64,000 nt of DNA from Poriferisodalis sp965208485 (GTDB taxonomy: Bacteria; Actinomycetota; Acidimicrobiia; Acidimicrobiales; Poriferisodalaceae), in contig NZ_OZ242344.1 in assembly GCF_965208485.1 (NCBI RefSeq), positions 186,001 to 250,000 of the forward strand, given 5' to 3'. This document shows, piece after piece, positions 17,881 through 27,088 of this stretch. Numbering within the stretch: the stretch's first letter is position 1; each line of letters begins with the position of its first letter. A model generated the notes under the pieces. That model saw nothing but the letters and a program-made list of their open reading frames with translations. It made no database searches and was not told where the DNA came from. A program made the position numbers and the translations under genes.

Positions 17881-19470
17881 TCAGACTACGTCCGCCATCA
17901 GCATCGGCGGATTGTGGAAGTGCGTGATGGTCGGGTCGCGCCCGACGACATCAGTCGCCATCTCGAGCGCATCATTCAACGTGGTAGCTGAACGGAAGCC
18001 CATGCGCCGAACAGCAGCCTGATCGCCCCCGACGACGATCACCCCGCCCAGATGCTCGAGCGCATGCGCGCACCAGTACCACATGTAGAACGGGTGGACG
18101 CCGTGGTAGGCGTACGACGTCCGGTACAGGTGCCGGTACCACTCGTCCTCTGCGTATCGCTTCTCGTAACGGTGCTCGATGACCGCCGGATCGGTCGAAT
18201 CGGCCAGCACCTCCTCGAAGAAGTCGATGTAGCTGGGGTGGTGGACCGGGTGGAATTCCCACGGCGTGGGGTGCGACATGATCACCACGCCGCCGTGGCG
18301 GACGAGCGGGCGGCCCCGGTACAGGTTGAAGAAGTAGCCGAGTCCCAAGCACGCCACCAAGATGGGGTTCATGATCGAATTGACGTTGTAGGGGCAGATG
18401 TAGGGCAGCCCCATCGTCAGCACATCGGTCTGGCCTTCGACCCGGACAAGATGCTGGCGGTAGACGTTCTCCAGCGTCCGCCCGTGGACTGCCTCGACCT
18501 CGCCGGCCTGCACCGACGTCAGCCCGTACGGCGCCCGGATGTTCTGGAAGATGCGACGGGCCTGGCGGCGCGACATCAAGTCGAGCGCGGTCTTGGTGCC
18601 CATCAGCATCATCCGGTCCCGCGGGCTCATCTCCCACTCGCGCCGCTTCAGGAAGTCGTACGGCGAGGGGAACTCGTTGTTGTTGAGCGTCGTCTCGATC
18701 TGGAAGACCTTCACGCCGGCGTCGGCCAGCATCCGGCCCTGACGCCAGTTGCGGGTGTGCAGCTCGGAGTTCTCGGGGTCCATGAACGACGTGGATGCCA
18801 GCATGGTGTCCACGTTGTGGTGGTGCCGCAGCGCGGTGTACGGCGACAGCCCCGTGGCCACGCTCTTGTGGCCGCCGTCCATCGACACGAGGTTGATGTT
18901 GACGTACACCAGCAGGTCCGATTCGGCGGCGCGCTTGGAGATCACCACCTCCTCGCCCGCATCGGTGGTGCCCAAGTGCGTGAGCTCGTCGGGATCCTCG
19001 GCGTCGAAGTTGTACAGCTGACCGTGCGGGGCGAACGCGTCGTACACCCGGTCGCCCACTGCGTGGCGCAGCTCGGCCTCGGTCATGCGCCGGTGCAATG
19101 CGAGGGCGGCGATGAGATGCACGTCGTCGACCCCTGCCGCTGCAGCCATGTCCAGGACCTGCTCGATGATCCGGCCGCGGACGTCGGGTGCAGCCATCGG
19201 CGGCAGCGGCAGTGACAGGTCGTCGAAGGCGATGGTCAGCTTCATGCCCGGCTGCATGTACGACGCCAGCGGATCGCGGTCGCCGAGCGGGTTCGCCAGC
19301 GCTTCGGCAATGGCGCGCTCGGGGTCGCGCACCGGATCGAGCGGCTCGTTGGGGTACACGACCCGGCTGCCCACCGGTAGCTTGTGGAGCCGGAAGCCCT
19401 CGCCGTGGTGGAACAGGATCGGCGGGGTCGTCCGGTCCACCTCGAGGACGAGTCCCTTGCGGGCGGTCAT
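17881..19470 (-). CDS. LarA-like (DUF2088) protein
   Basis: 529 residues from ATG 19470, preceded by GGAG 7 nt upstream. LarA-type landmarks are FDDLSLPLPPM (near residue 90), ALALHRRMTEAELRHAVG and GGHKSVATGLSPY, whose Lys matches the residue that binds the nickel-pincer cofactor in LarA. LarA enzymes racemise or epimerise 2-hydroxyacids. The C-terminal half (HPTPWEFHPVHHPSYIDFF) is longer than in lactate racemase. The ATG overlaps the upstream stop (ATGA). Its linkage to acyl reductase and acyltransferase genes points to a lipid substrate rather than lactate (inference). Confidence 0.8.
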   Translation of the reverse strand: MTARKGLVLEVDRTTPPILFHHGEGFRLHKLPVGSRVVYPNEPLDPVRDPERAIAEALANPLGDRDPLASYMQPGMKLTIAFDDLSLPLPPMAAPDVRGRIIEQVLDMAAAAGVDDVHLIAALALHRRMTEAELRHAVGDRVYDAFAPHGQLYNFDAEDPDELTHLGTTDAGEEVVISKRAAESDLLVYVNINLVSMDGGHKSVATGLSPYTALRHHHNVDTMLASTSFMDPENSELHTRNWRQGRMLADAGVKVFQIETTLNNNEFPSPYDFLKRREWEMSPRDRMMLMGTKTALDLMSRRQARRIFQNIRAPYGLTSVQAGEVEAVHGRTLENVYRQHLVRVEGQTDVLTMGLPYICPYNVNSIMNPILVACLGLGYFFNLYRGRPLVRHGGVVIMSHPTPWEFHPVHHPSYIDFFEEVLADSTDPAVIEHRYEKRYAEDEWYRHLYRTSYAYHGVHPFYMWYWCAHALEHLGGVIVVGGDQAAVRRMGFRSATTLNDALEMATDVVGRDPTITHFHNPPMLMADVV

Positions 19471-21848
19471 CTGCGGTCTCCTGCCGTTGCTGCGGCCCGG
19501 CGGGAGCGGTGCGACCGGTCGAGGCGCTCGGTGTTGGCGCGGACACCGAAGCGCGGCGCGATGGGCAGCAGCGGCCGGGGCCCGCCTGGCGCACGCTCCC
19601 AGTTCTCGCACAGCCAGCCCCGCTTGTCGGCGATCGTTACCAGCCGGGTCTCGGGATTCACCGCAACGGGATAGCCCACGGCCTCCAGCATCGGCATGTC
19701 CGAGGCGGCGTCTGCGTAGGCAACGCCCTGGGACAGCTCGAAGCCCTCGGCTTCCGCCCAGTCCACCATCATCTGGGCGCGCACCTCCCCGGTCGGCGGG
19801 ACATCGATCATCTCGCCGGTATAGCGCCCGTCGCGACTGTCGATGCGCGCGGCGATGATGTGATCGAACAGCGGCGCCAACGGGTTGACCGCCAACTCGA
19901 GTGCGCCCGTGATGAGCACTGTCCGATGACCGGCGGCGCGGTGCTCGCGCACCCGCCGCAGTCCTGCCGGGAAGGCCTTGGTCATGAAGAGGTGGCTGAG
20001 CATCTCCGCGGCGTCGGCGTCGAGCTGGCCCACCGGCGCGCCGCGGTAGCGACGGTAGAAGTGGCGCAGGAAGTCGGTGCGGTCTCGGCGGTCGCGTCGC
20101 CACAGTCCGGGTGTCTCAGCCAGCGTGCGCAGCGCGAATCGCACCCGTTGGGAGGTGTCCAGCCGGCGGGTGGCGAGCCAGGCGTAGGTCTCCACGACGT
20201 TGCTGGCGATCAGGGTGTTCTCGAGATCGAACGCGGCGAAGTGCCGGGCCGGGTCCAGCACTGCGTTGCGCAGCCGTTGGTTGCGGTTGGGACCGGTACG
20301 GGGCTGGGGCGTGGTCTTCACACGAGCCTGGGTGATGACCGTCGGAAGATGGACGTCGGCGATGTAGCCGGGCCAGTCGATGACCCGGGGATCGAAGCCG
20401 AACCGCTCTTGGTCGGCGGCGGGCAGGGCGTCCCACAGGTTCAAGGTGCGGTCGATGCTGTACAGCGCTTCGCACCTGCCGTAGGCGCCGTAGAGCTGCA
20501 CGTAGTCGCGGATCTGCTCGAGTCCGGTACGGCGCTGCGTGAGGCGGACGGTGAAGTCGTTGCGGCCTCGCATCGGGAGGTGGTTGACGATCTTCTCCGC
20601 AGTGTTGAAGACCGCCATGGCGCGGTCGAGCTGCTCCTCCAGCCCGCTCGCACCGGCAAAGCGCCACTGCGTGCTGGCCGTGGGATGGCCCTTGGCGTCG
20701 TACACGGGGTGGTCCTGGAACCACTGCATCGTCGTCTCGGTCAGCACCTTGAACCGCAATGGGTTCACCGCCCCCGAGGCCACTTGGAAGATCTCCGGTT
20801 CGGGCGTGGACCCCTGGGCGGCCACGGCGATGATGGCTGCGGCCACCATGTCGACGGGGATGACGTCGATGACGCCCTCGGGGTAGCCGGGAAAGGTGTC
20901 CAGCTCGCCCTTCGCAAATGACACGAACAGGGGCTCGGCCATGCGGAAGCCGCGTATCCAGCCCGGTGACGGCTCGGTGAATGCCGATTCGATGATGGAG
21001 GGGCGGACGATCGTGATGGGCACGTCGCCTCGCAGTTCCACCAGGGCTTGCTCGCCGAGCGCCTTGGAGTACGTGTAGACGTCGGGCCAGCCGAGCGAGG
21101 CGGCACGGCTGCGGCCGGCAGTCACCATCTCGGCGTCCACCCACTCACGGCGCAATTGCTCGGTCTTGGCGGCGAGCATCGGCAGCCCGGCGGGGCCGAG
21201 TTCTTCGCGTGCGTCGCGATGGAAGCGGCGCAGACGCTCGGGGGAGCGGCTGGCGGCGTCGAGATCGGCGCGGGTCCGGCGCGCTGCAGACACCTCCTCC
21301 CGCCAGTCGATGTCCAGAGAGAACGGCGTGTCGGCGAGGAACACCTCGGCCGCTGAGCCTCGCCGGTTGCCGGCGACGTAGCACGTCGACACGGCAATGA
21401 AGTGCGGCGTGGCGCCTTCGGCCCCGCAGGCCTCGAGCAACCGGTTGGGGCCGAGCAGGTTGGTCTCGATGGAGGCGTCCAGCGGGCTGTCGAAGCTGAC
21501 CGTCGCAGCGGCGTGAATGATGATGTCGCAGGAGCACAGCAGCTCGCGGTCGTCGTCGGACAGACCCAGCCCGTCGGTGCTGACGTCGCCCGAGGTGACC
21601 GTGATGCGGCGTGCGCAGATGTCGTCGAAATCGTCGGCCCACGCTGCGCGCAGGCGATCGAATGCGTCGTTGCGCAGGATTTCTCGGGAGACTCTGCGGT
21701 TCACATCGGTACGGCGGCCGGGCCGTACCAACAGCACCAGCTCGCAATCGGGAACCGATCGGAGCAGCCGCTCGACGAGCGCCGTGCCCAAGAACCCGGT
21801 GGCGCCCGTGATGGCGATGCGCTTGCCGGTCAAGGCGTCGGCGATCAC
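19467..21848 (-). CDS. Fatty acyl-CoA reductase-like SDR fused to HAD-IB phosphatase
   Basis: 793 residues. N-terminal part: NAD(P)-binding ITGATGFLGTALVERLL, IIHAAATVSFD and the catalytic YTYSKALGE (YxxxK), then a MaleSterility/FAR-type C-terminal region to about residue 480. From about residue 540 there is a HAD-IB domain with AAFDLENTLIASN, VLITGALEL and YADAASDMPMLEAVG. The second Asp of HAD motif I (DxD) is Glu here. The enzyme may reduce an acyl-CoA or acyl thioester while the HAD domain removes a phosphate. First gene of a minus-strand operon. Confidence 0.85.
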   Translation of the reverse strand: MIADALTGKRIAITGATGFLGTALVERLLRSVPDCELVLLVRPGRRTDVNRRVSREILRNDAFDRLRAAWADDFDDICARRITVTSGDVSTDGLGLSDDDRELLCSCDIIIHAAATVSFDSPLDASIETNLLGPNRLLEACGAEGATPHFIAVSTCYVAGNRRGSAAEVFLADTPFSLDIDWREEVSAARRTRADLDAASRSPERLRRFHRDAREELGPAGLPMLAAKTEQLRREWVDAEMVTAGRSRAASLGWPDVYTYSKALGEQALVELRGDVPITIVRPSIIESAFTEPSPGWIRGFRMAEPLFVSFAKGELDTFPGYPEGVIDVIPVDMVAAAIIAVAAQGSTPEPEIFQVASGAVNPLRFKVLTETTMQWFQDHPVYDAKGHPTASTQWRFAGASGLEEQLDRAMAVFNTAEKIVNHLPMRGRNDFTVRLTQRRTGLEQIRDYVQLYGAYGRCEALYSIDRTLNLWDALPAADQERFGFDPRVIDWPGYIADVHLPTVITQARVKTTPQPRTGPNRNQRLRNAVLDPARHFAAFDLENTLIASNVVETYAWLATRRLDTSQRVRFALRTLAETPGLWRRDRRDRTDFLRHFYRRYRGAPVGQLDADAAEMLSHLFMTKAFPAGLRRVREHRAAGHRTVLITGALELAVNPLAPLFDHIIAARIDSRDGRYTGEMIDVPPTGEVRAQMMVDWAEAEGFELSQGVAYADAASDMPMLEAVGYPVAVNPETRLVTIADKRGWLCENWERAPGGPRPLLPIAPRFGVRANTERLDRSHRSRRAAATAGDRR

Positions 21849-21970
21849 GACGTGTTGTTTAGCCCCATCAGGCGCCGAATACGCGCACAGCCACTAGAGA
21901 GCAGCGCCGGTCGATGAGAATTCTCGCTGTCACAGCTGTTGTTTCCCGCTCTTGCTCGTTTCGCTTACGA

Positions 21971-22009
21971 GCCGCTCGGGCCGCGGCTTCGCCTGCCGGC
22001 TCAGCCTCT
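21971..22009. repeat. Dispersed 39-bp repeat, copy 1
   Basis: A 39-bp stretch starting GCCGCTCGGGCCGCGGCTTC is identical to 57607-57645 and resembles the inverse of 41723-41760. It lies just past the 3' end of the minus-strand lipoprotein gene. The core can fold around a TTCG tetraloop. Confidence 0.85.
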
Positions 22010-22017
22010 AGCAACGC

Positions 22018-23007
22018 TTATGAGGAAGGCTCAGTGGCGAGTTCAGCGAAGAGCCGGGCGCAGGCTCGCACGGCCCGCCAGCCGCACGACAGCGCGTACC
22101 GCTCGTAGTCGCTTCCGGGTGTGCCGAAGGTAGCGAGATCCCGGCACGCGGGCGCGTCTGCGGCCCCGCACAGCCGCCAGAGCAGGTCCAAGTACTCGTC
22201 GTCGCCGGGGGGAGGGTCCTGCGGCGAACGACCGGCGAGCGCAGGAGGTGCTCCGTCATCACCGACCAGCAGCGTGCAGTCCCTGGTGGTGCGGCCCCCG
22301 CAGGTCCAGCCGAAGCTGGCGTATGCCGAACCCCCCGGTGCGGACAGCACCAGCTGCGCGCAGGCACGAGCGCTTCCCTGCCCGCACGCCTCCCACCAGC
22401 CGTCCAGTTCGGCGATGTTGCCCGGCGCGGGTGACTCCGGCCCGAATTCGATGCCCAACAAGCCGGTATCGGCACCGGGTTCTCCGAGCAGCACGCTGCA
22501 GTGCAGGTTCTCGCGGCCGCCGCAGCTGAACGCGAACGCCTCGTACTCGCTGCCTGCGGATGACTCGAAGAGCAGCGCGTTGCATGCGCTCGCGGAGCCC
22601 TGCCCGCACGCGATCCACAGCCCGTCCAGATATGGGTCGTCCCCTGGCGGCGCGTCGGTCGGGTCAAAGAGTGCCGGGGCGCGCACCAGCGCCGCCGGCA
22701 GCGCAGCGTCGCGTTCCTCCGTCGGCGAGCGGACGCTCGTGTCGCCGGGCACGGTGTCGCCGGGAGTTTCGCTGGCGAGGGCGCAGATGTCGCGGGCGAT
22801 GTCGGCTAGGGGCTCGTCTGCGGGATCCAGCGGCAGCGACACCTCGGCCGCGGCAGCCAGGCCGAGCGCGGCAGCCAGGCGAGCGCGTTCACAGTCGCTC
22901 AGATCGGCATCACGGCCGCCGCCGGCATCAGCGGCGGGTTCGGCCGAGTTGCAAGCGGCCAGCAGCAGCACTGCCGCAGCACACGCGAGGAATACCCGGC
23001 GAGACAC
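22018..23007 (-). CDS. Lipoprotein with three Cys-containing repeats
   Basis: 329 residues from GTG 23007. The N-terminus SRRVFLACAAAVLLLAAC is a lipoprotein signal ending in a lipobox. After a disordered linker come three related units of 70-90 residues, each with YLDGLWIACGQGSASAC-like sequence followed by Y.x.aFsCGGR; conserved Cys pairs probably form disulfides. No known family was recognised. An in-frame ATG at 23070 would add 21 residues; an 18-bp direct repeat (23009-23026 and 23072-23089) spans this region and duplicates the last codons of the upstream ligase gene. Confidence 0.7.
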   Translation of the reverse strand: MSRRVFLACAAAVLLLAACNSAEPAADAGGGRDADLSDCERARLAAALGLAAAAEVSLPLDPADEPLADIARDICALASETPGDTVPGDTSVRSPTEERDAALPAALVRAPALFDPTDAPPGDDPYLDGLWIACGQGSASACNALLFESSAGSEYEAFAFSCGGRENLHCSVLLGEPGADTGLLGIEFGPESPAPGNIAELDGWWEACGQGSARACAQLVLSAPGGSAYASFGWTCGGRTTRDCTLLVGDDGAPPALAGRSPQDPPPGDDEYLDLLWRLCGAADAPACRDLATFGTPGSDYERYALSCGWRAVRACARLFAELATEPSS

Positions 23008-23075
23008 GGCCGCTACGCCAGCTTCGACGCTGTGCCTGAGGGCCGCTGCGCTGGCGACACGGCGATGCATCGCCG

Positions 23076-24200
23076 CTACGCCAGCTTCGCGGCGATGGTC
23101 CCCACGGAGCGCAAGGCGGTGCCGTCGGCCCCCTGGGTGACGAAGCGGCGTGTCGGCCCGTCCAGCGCCTCGGCGATCAGGTCATCGAGCAGTTCGATCA
23201 GGTTGTCCCCTTCGTGCGCCCAGAAGTACCAGCTCAGTGAGCCCGGAATCGGGTTGATCTCGTTCACCCAGAGTCCGGCGGGGTTGTCGCCGCCGTCCCA
23301 GAGGAAGTCGATGCGCATCACCGATCGGGCCATGACGAGCCTGGCGACCTCGGCGGCCGCAGCCTTCAATGCCGTCTCAATGGGGTCCGCAAGCACGGCG
23401 GGCAGCTCGCGCGGCGCGGTGGCCATGCCTCCACCGCCCGTCAGGTACTTCTGTGCGTAGGTGTAGATGGTGCTGTCGCCGCGCACCGGACGCTCGACGG
23501 CACTCAGCCGCAGTTCCGGCCAAGTTCGCACGGAGATGTTCAGGTCGATGATGTCGGTCAGGTAGCGCTGCACCACCGCGCCATCGCGCAGCAGCGGTGA
23601 TGTCCCAGCCAGGGCCCGCGCTGTCGCGAGGTCCTCGACGATCTCGATGCCGATCGACGATCCGCCGAAGCGCGGTTTCACGATGAGGGGACCCTGTGCC
23701 AGGTCCGCCACGTCACCCTCGCCCGGACCGTCGGACGTGAGCAGCCACAGCGGCAACGCGGGCAATCCCGCAGCGGCGACCGCGCCGCTGAACGCCAGCT
23801 TGTCCATGCAGATCGCCGCGCTCGCCTGGCCCGGGCCGGTGTAGGGAACTCCCGCGAGATCGAGCACGGCTGACAGGCCGCCGTCCTCGCCGGGTCCCCC
23901 GTGACAGCAGTTGACGACCACGTCGACTGGCACTGCGCGGCGCCGCCGTTCGGCCCGTACAAACCCGACTCCGGGCCGTCCCACCAGCTCCACCTCGCTG
24001 GCGCCGCGAGGCACGCCATCGGCGAATGCCGACGCCTCGAGAGCTGGATCCACCTCGTGCCAAGAGCCCGTCGGTGACCAGTACAGCGCCACCGGTTCGC
24101 GCCCCGCACCGGCGAACGCACGGACCGCCTGCAGCCCCGTGAGGATCGAGATGTCGTGCTCGGGCGACGGCCCGCCGAAGCAGATGCCGGGACGGGTCAT
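23076..24200 (-). CDS. D-alanine-D-alanine ligase-like ATP-grasp enzyme
   Basis: 374 residues from ATG 24200. Motifs of the Ddl family: CFGGPSPEHDISILTG at the N-terminus, NCCHGGPGEDG, IVKPRFGGSSIGIEIV (ATP-grasp glycine loop), RIDFLWD and VNEINPIPGS (Mg-binding). It joins two D-amino or hydroxy acids for cell-wall precursors in the cytoplasm. A MurF-like ligase lies 3 kb upstream on the same strand; the ISL3 insertion and small genes between them suggest a once continuous ligase operon (inference). The longer open frame to 24278 has no homologous content. Confidence 0.85.
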   Translation of the reverse strand: MTRPGICFGGPSPEHDISILTGLQAVRAFAGAGREPVALYWSPTGSWHEVDPALEASAFADGVPRGASEVELVGRPGVGFVRAERRRRAVPVDVVVNCCHGGPGEDGGLSAVLDLAGVPYTGPGQASAAICMDKLAFSGAVAAAGLPALPLWLLTSDGPGEGDVADLAQGPLIVKPRFGGSSIGIEIVEDLATARALAGTSPLLRDGAVVQRYLTDIIDLNISVRTWPELRLSAVERPVRGDSTIYTYAQKYLTGGGGMATAPRELPAVLADPIETALKAAAAEVARLVMARSVMRIDFLWDGGDNPAGLWVNEINPIPGSLSWYFWAHEGDNLIELLDDLIAEALDGPTRRFVTQGADGTALRSVGTIAAKLA

Positions 24201-24516
24201 GGTTGCTGCCGCAATGGTGTTGGTGGTCGGAGCAGTGCATCCATGTGCGTCATGTTTCCACGAGAAACAGCTCCACACGGGTTCAGCGAAGATGGCGTTT
24301 GGCCACAGCGTCCCTCGTCGAGGCGGTCAGTCGACGGCAGAGCCCTACCGCGCGGGTACGTTGGCGCAGTGCCCGACGAGTCGAATCCAGCCGTGATCCG
24401 CGTCCATGTCGGGTCTGCGGATACGGTGCCCCCGAGCCTTCAGGCAAGCCGGGAAAGGTGGCGTCTTTCCTTGGTGCATTGATGGCGCCCGGCGGCGTGT
24501 ATCGCCCTGAAATGAA
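24201..24516. other. Spacer between Ddl-like gene and ISL3 copy
   Basis: About 316 bp. It probably contains the promoter of the Ddl-like gene. No gene is recognised. The last 8 bp, GAAATGAA, are the left target-site duplicate of the insertion sequence. Confidence 0.5.
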
Positions 24517-24566
24517 GAGCCTTCGCGGTTTTGTGGGATGGGGCTGCTGGGCTCGGTGGCATCAGG

Positions 24567-25647
24567 TTAGGTGACGAGGATGCCGCGGGCTTCGAAGTTG
24601 GCGTAGTTGGTGAAGCCGCGGGCTCGGCGTCGCTGGACTTGGAGGTGGTTGTTGGTGCCTTCGATGCGGCCGTTGCTGGGGCGCCTTTGGGGTCCTTCGC
24701 GAGATAGAGCTGGTGCAGCTCGCCGAGCGCGTCCCAGGCTGCTTTGAGCCGAGGGTGGGTCTCGAAGAGGGAGTCGAGGCGTTCGCGCTCTGTGTGGTCG
24801 AGGGTGTCGGGTCTGCGCATGAGCAGGAATCTGGCCCGGAACACTGCGGGGTCGAACGCGGGCTTTGAGACCTCCGGGCGGCGCTGGACCTCGCGGCGCA
24901 CCGCGGTGAGGCCGGCCGCGAACCATCTCGAACCATCTGATGACGTGGAAGCGGTCCAGCACATGGCGGGCGTGGCCGAGCCGCTTGGCGATCGCCGCTG
25001 CGTACGACTTGGAGCCGTCGGAGACGACGACCTTGACGCCTTTGCACCACTTGTGGCCCTGAGCAGCCAGAAAGCCGCTGAGGGCCGCCTCGCTGCGGTG
25101 GGGAACCATGGCGAGCACCTCCGCCGGTGCCGCCGTTGACGAGCACCGTCACGTAGCGGTGCCGTTTGCGGATCGAGGTCTCGTCGACCAGCAGCACCCG
25201 GCACCGCCGGCGGCGGCGATGATCTCCCACGAGGCCCGTATAGGCGATCACCAGCGCCATCACGACATGCCAGCCCACCCGATGCCGACGCGCCACAGCC
25301 GACACCGACATATCACGGGCATCGGCGACTACCCGCCGGGCCACACGGGCCGTGAGGCGGCCCTCGAACGCCGGGTGATCCTCCAAGAACCGCCGCCCGC
25401 ACCCGTCGCACACCATCGGTCGCCGATCCCACACCATCACCGTCGGCCGGCCCGAGACCTCCAGGTCACGGACCCTCTTGCCGCGCCGGTCATGGATGCG
25501 CCCCCTCTTGGAGCCCCAATGCGGGCACACCGGACGCGTCACCGTCGAGCGCACCCCCACCACCAGCTCCCCGGGCACATCGACCAGCACCCCGGTCACC
25601 TTGATCTGCCGCAGCCACAGCCGGACCGACACAACATCACTCGCCAT
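24567..25647 (-). pseudogene. ISL3-type transposase, three frameshifts
   Basis: Reading from ATG 25647: a zinc-finger region (CPHWGSKRGRIHD and CDGCGRRFLEDHP), helix-turn-helix and the start of the DDE domain (LLVDETSIRKRHRYVTVL) are in one frame. Near 25120 one extra base moves the frame to AMVPHRSEAALSGFL and DGSKSYAAAIAKRL. An exact 10-bp tandem duplication (24919-24938) moves it again to FAAGLTAVRREVQRRPE. Near 24680 a third shift restores the frame of the C-terminal NGRIEGTNNHLQVQRRRARG. All conserved blocks are present, so the decay is recent. Confidence 0.92.
24919..24938. repeat. 10-bp tandem duplication inside transposase
   Basis: CGAACCATCT occurs twice in direct succession (24919-24928, 24929-24938). 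Removing one copy restores the transposase frame through IRWFAAGLTAV. Confidence 0.93.
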
Positions 25648-25994
25648 CGAGGTCCCCTGGGGTTCGGCGTTGTCACAAACACCGATCCCAGCAGGGCCTC
25701 GACCCACCTCAACGAACCCTCAGCACCACCTCATCCCACAAATCAGCGCCACCTCATCCCACAAAATCGCGAAGAGCCGAAATGAAGCGCTTAGGCATGA
25801 AGTCGGGCTTCAAATGCGTCGAATGTGGGCGCAGCAGCTAGCCGCTCGGGTGCAGCTCCGCCGCGTTTCCATTGTTGCGACAGTAACCTCGATACTCACC
25901 GAGACGAGTTCTTTGGTCATGATGCACGAGGCGTGAGTCGTACGCTTCGTTTCTGCTGGGCCCGCCACGCCTAACGCCGTCGCTGACGCCGCAC

Positions 25995-26330
25995 TCAGTG
26001 GCTGTGCTCGCTGGTCTCCTGACGCGGGCGCGGCCAGATTCGCTGACGCGTCAAGCCTTCGATCCACAAGAGTGCAGGACCACCGAAGAACGCGACCGCC
26101 AGCGTCACCTTTAGCCACGTCGGGGCCGAGACATTCAGGCGGCCGATGCCGCGGGCATCGAGCCAGTAGTCGATCACCACGGCGACAGGAATGACGACGG
26201 CAAATGCGATTCCGATTCGCCACGCCAAGGCACGCCCGGCGATAGTGGGCCTTTGCCTCGTTCCCATGAGGAACGTGTACCCGAGTTGGCTTAACGACTT
26301 GGCACAACCGCGCTGTCGACTTGATGCCAT
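25995..26330 (-). CDS. Small membrane protein, two predicted helices
   Basis: 111 residues. Hydrophobic segments are WRIGIAFAVVIPVAVVIDYW and VTLAVAFFGGPALLW, separated by a short loop; both termini are polar and the C-terminus is His/Arg-rich. No family recognised. ATG 26330 is chosen because it lies 2 nt after the stop codon of the upstream (broken) secreted-protein frame, which implies translational coupling. A later ATG at 26267 is possible. Confidence 0.55.
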   Translation of the reverse strand: MASSRQRGCAKSLSQLGYTFLMGTRQRPTIAGRALAWRIGIAFAVVIPVAVVIDYWLDARGIGRLNVSAPTWLKVTLAVAFFGGPALLWIEGLTRQRIWPRPRQETSEHSH

Positions 26331-26332
26331 GA

Positions 26333-26844
26333 CTAGTCCCAGTTGATGACGACGAGCGTGATCGTACAGGTCCCTACACCTGCCGTGAACACGTACGCGT
26401 GGTACACAGCGGCCGTTCTCGCAGCCCAACTTGCGCAGAACGCCGCAGACTGCACGGCTCGCGCGAGTCGTTGATAGATATGCCGATGGCTGCCCAAGGT
26501 TATCCAGCCATATTCGTCGACACAGACCGGCCTAACCTCGTCGTGCCACTGGGTGTGTGGAACCACTACGTGCCCAAGGTTGACACTACGTGCCCAAGGT
26601 TGATCTGCCAGTGGTCAGCGGTCGACTGGCTCGTGGTGAAGGCACCGGTGTTGGAGTTCAACCAGCCGTGCGTAGGAATGCTCACAGGCTGCAGTTGCGG
26701 TGTGCACCCCGTAACACCCCACTCTCGGTCGTGGGCGGCTGCAGGGCTGGCAGTGAAGGCGAGCACGCCCCCCACGGCCGACGCGGCGAGGGCGAGTGCG
26801 AGAGCAATCACACTCAGCCTCGGGCCAAGTGAGTTGAGTTTCAT
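26333..26844 (-). pseudogene. Secreted protein split by a 20-bp duplication
   Basis: ATG 26844 follows GGAGAGG by 9 nt. The N-terminus (KLNSLGPRLSVIALALALAA, cleavage probably after SPAAA) is a Sec signal peptide. The frame runs to INLGHVV and then, because of an exact 20-bp tandem duplication, ends after STLGT at a TAG (26566). Without one copy, it would continue VVPHTQWHDEVRPVCVDEYG to TAG 26333, giving 163 residues with two conserved-looking Cys and a hydrophobic tail. No family recognised. The truncated product (92 residues) may still be made. Confidence 0.7.
26564..26603. repeat. 20-bp tandem duplication
   Basis: CACTACGTGCCCAAGGTTGA is present at 26564-26583 and again at 26584-26603. 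The length is not a multiple of three, so it frameshifts the secreted-protein gene on the minus strand. Confidence 0.97.
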
Positions 26845-26878
26845 GAATAGTTCCTCTCCTGTAAGGGACACGCCGTTT

Positions 26879-26985
26879 CTAGGAGGCTGGTCGGAAAGCC
26901 GCTATTTCGGCGTTTGTCAGATGCAAACCCGCAGGTCAGGGACTTGCTGTGTCGGCAAGATCCCCTTTTCCGACCACCCTCCTAG
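26879..26985. repeat. CTAG-bounded palindromic element 1 (107 bp)
   Basis: The ends are CTAGGAGGCTGGTCGGAAAG and, read on the other strand from the right end, CTAGGAGGGTGGTCGGAAAA, an almost perfect terminal inverted repeat. The core contains CGCAGGTCAG 51 bp from the left end. The right CTAG (26982-26985) is shared with the next element. Confidence 0.85.
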
Positions 26986-27088
26986 GAGACTGCTGAGCAA
27001 TTGCCGAAATCGCCGATTCACGGACACAAAGCCGCAGGTCAGAGCGTTGCAGACTTGCCCGGATCCGAATAAATCAGCAGTTTCCTAG
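26982..27088. repeat. CTAG-bounded palindromic element 2 (107 bp)
   Basis: The ends are CTAGGAGACTGCTGA and, inverted, CTAGGAAACTGCTGA. The arm sequence differs from element 1, but the length and the position of the core CGCAGGTCAG (offset 51) are the same. Both terminal CTAGs are shared with neighbouring elements. Confidence 0.83.

Larger units (their letters stand above)
24517..25778 (-). mobile_element. ISL3-family insertion sequence, 1262 bp, with 8-bp target duplication
   Basis: The ends form imperfect inverted repeats: left GAGCCTTCGCGGTTTTGTGG (24517 on) and, on the opposite strand from 25778, GGCTCTTCGCGATTTTGTGG. The ISL3 family typically begins GGCTCTTCGC. Directly outside both ends stands the same octamer, GAAATGAA (24509-24516 and 25779-25786), matching the 8-bp duplications this family makes. 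A second copy of the subterminal CACCTCATCCCACAAA motif lies at the right end (about 25728-25765). The single transposase gene inside is frameshifted. Confidence 0.93.
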
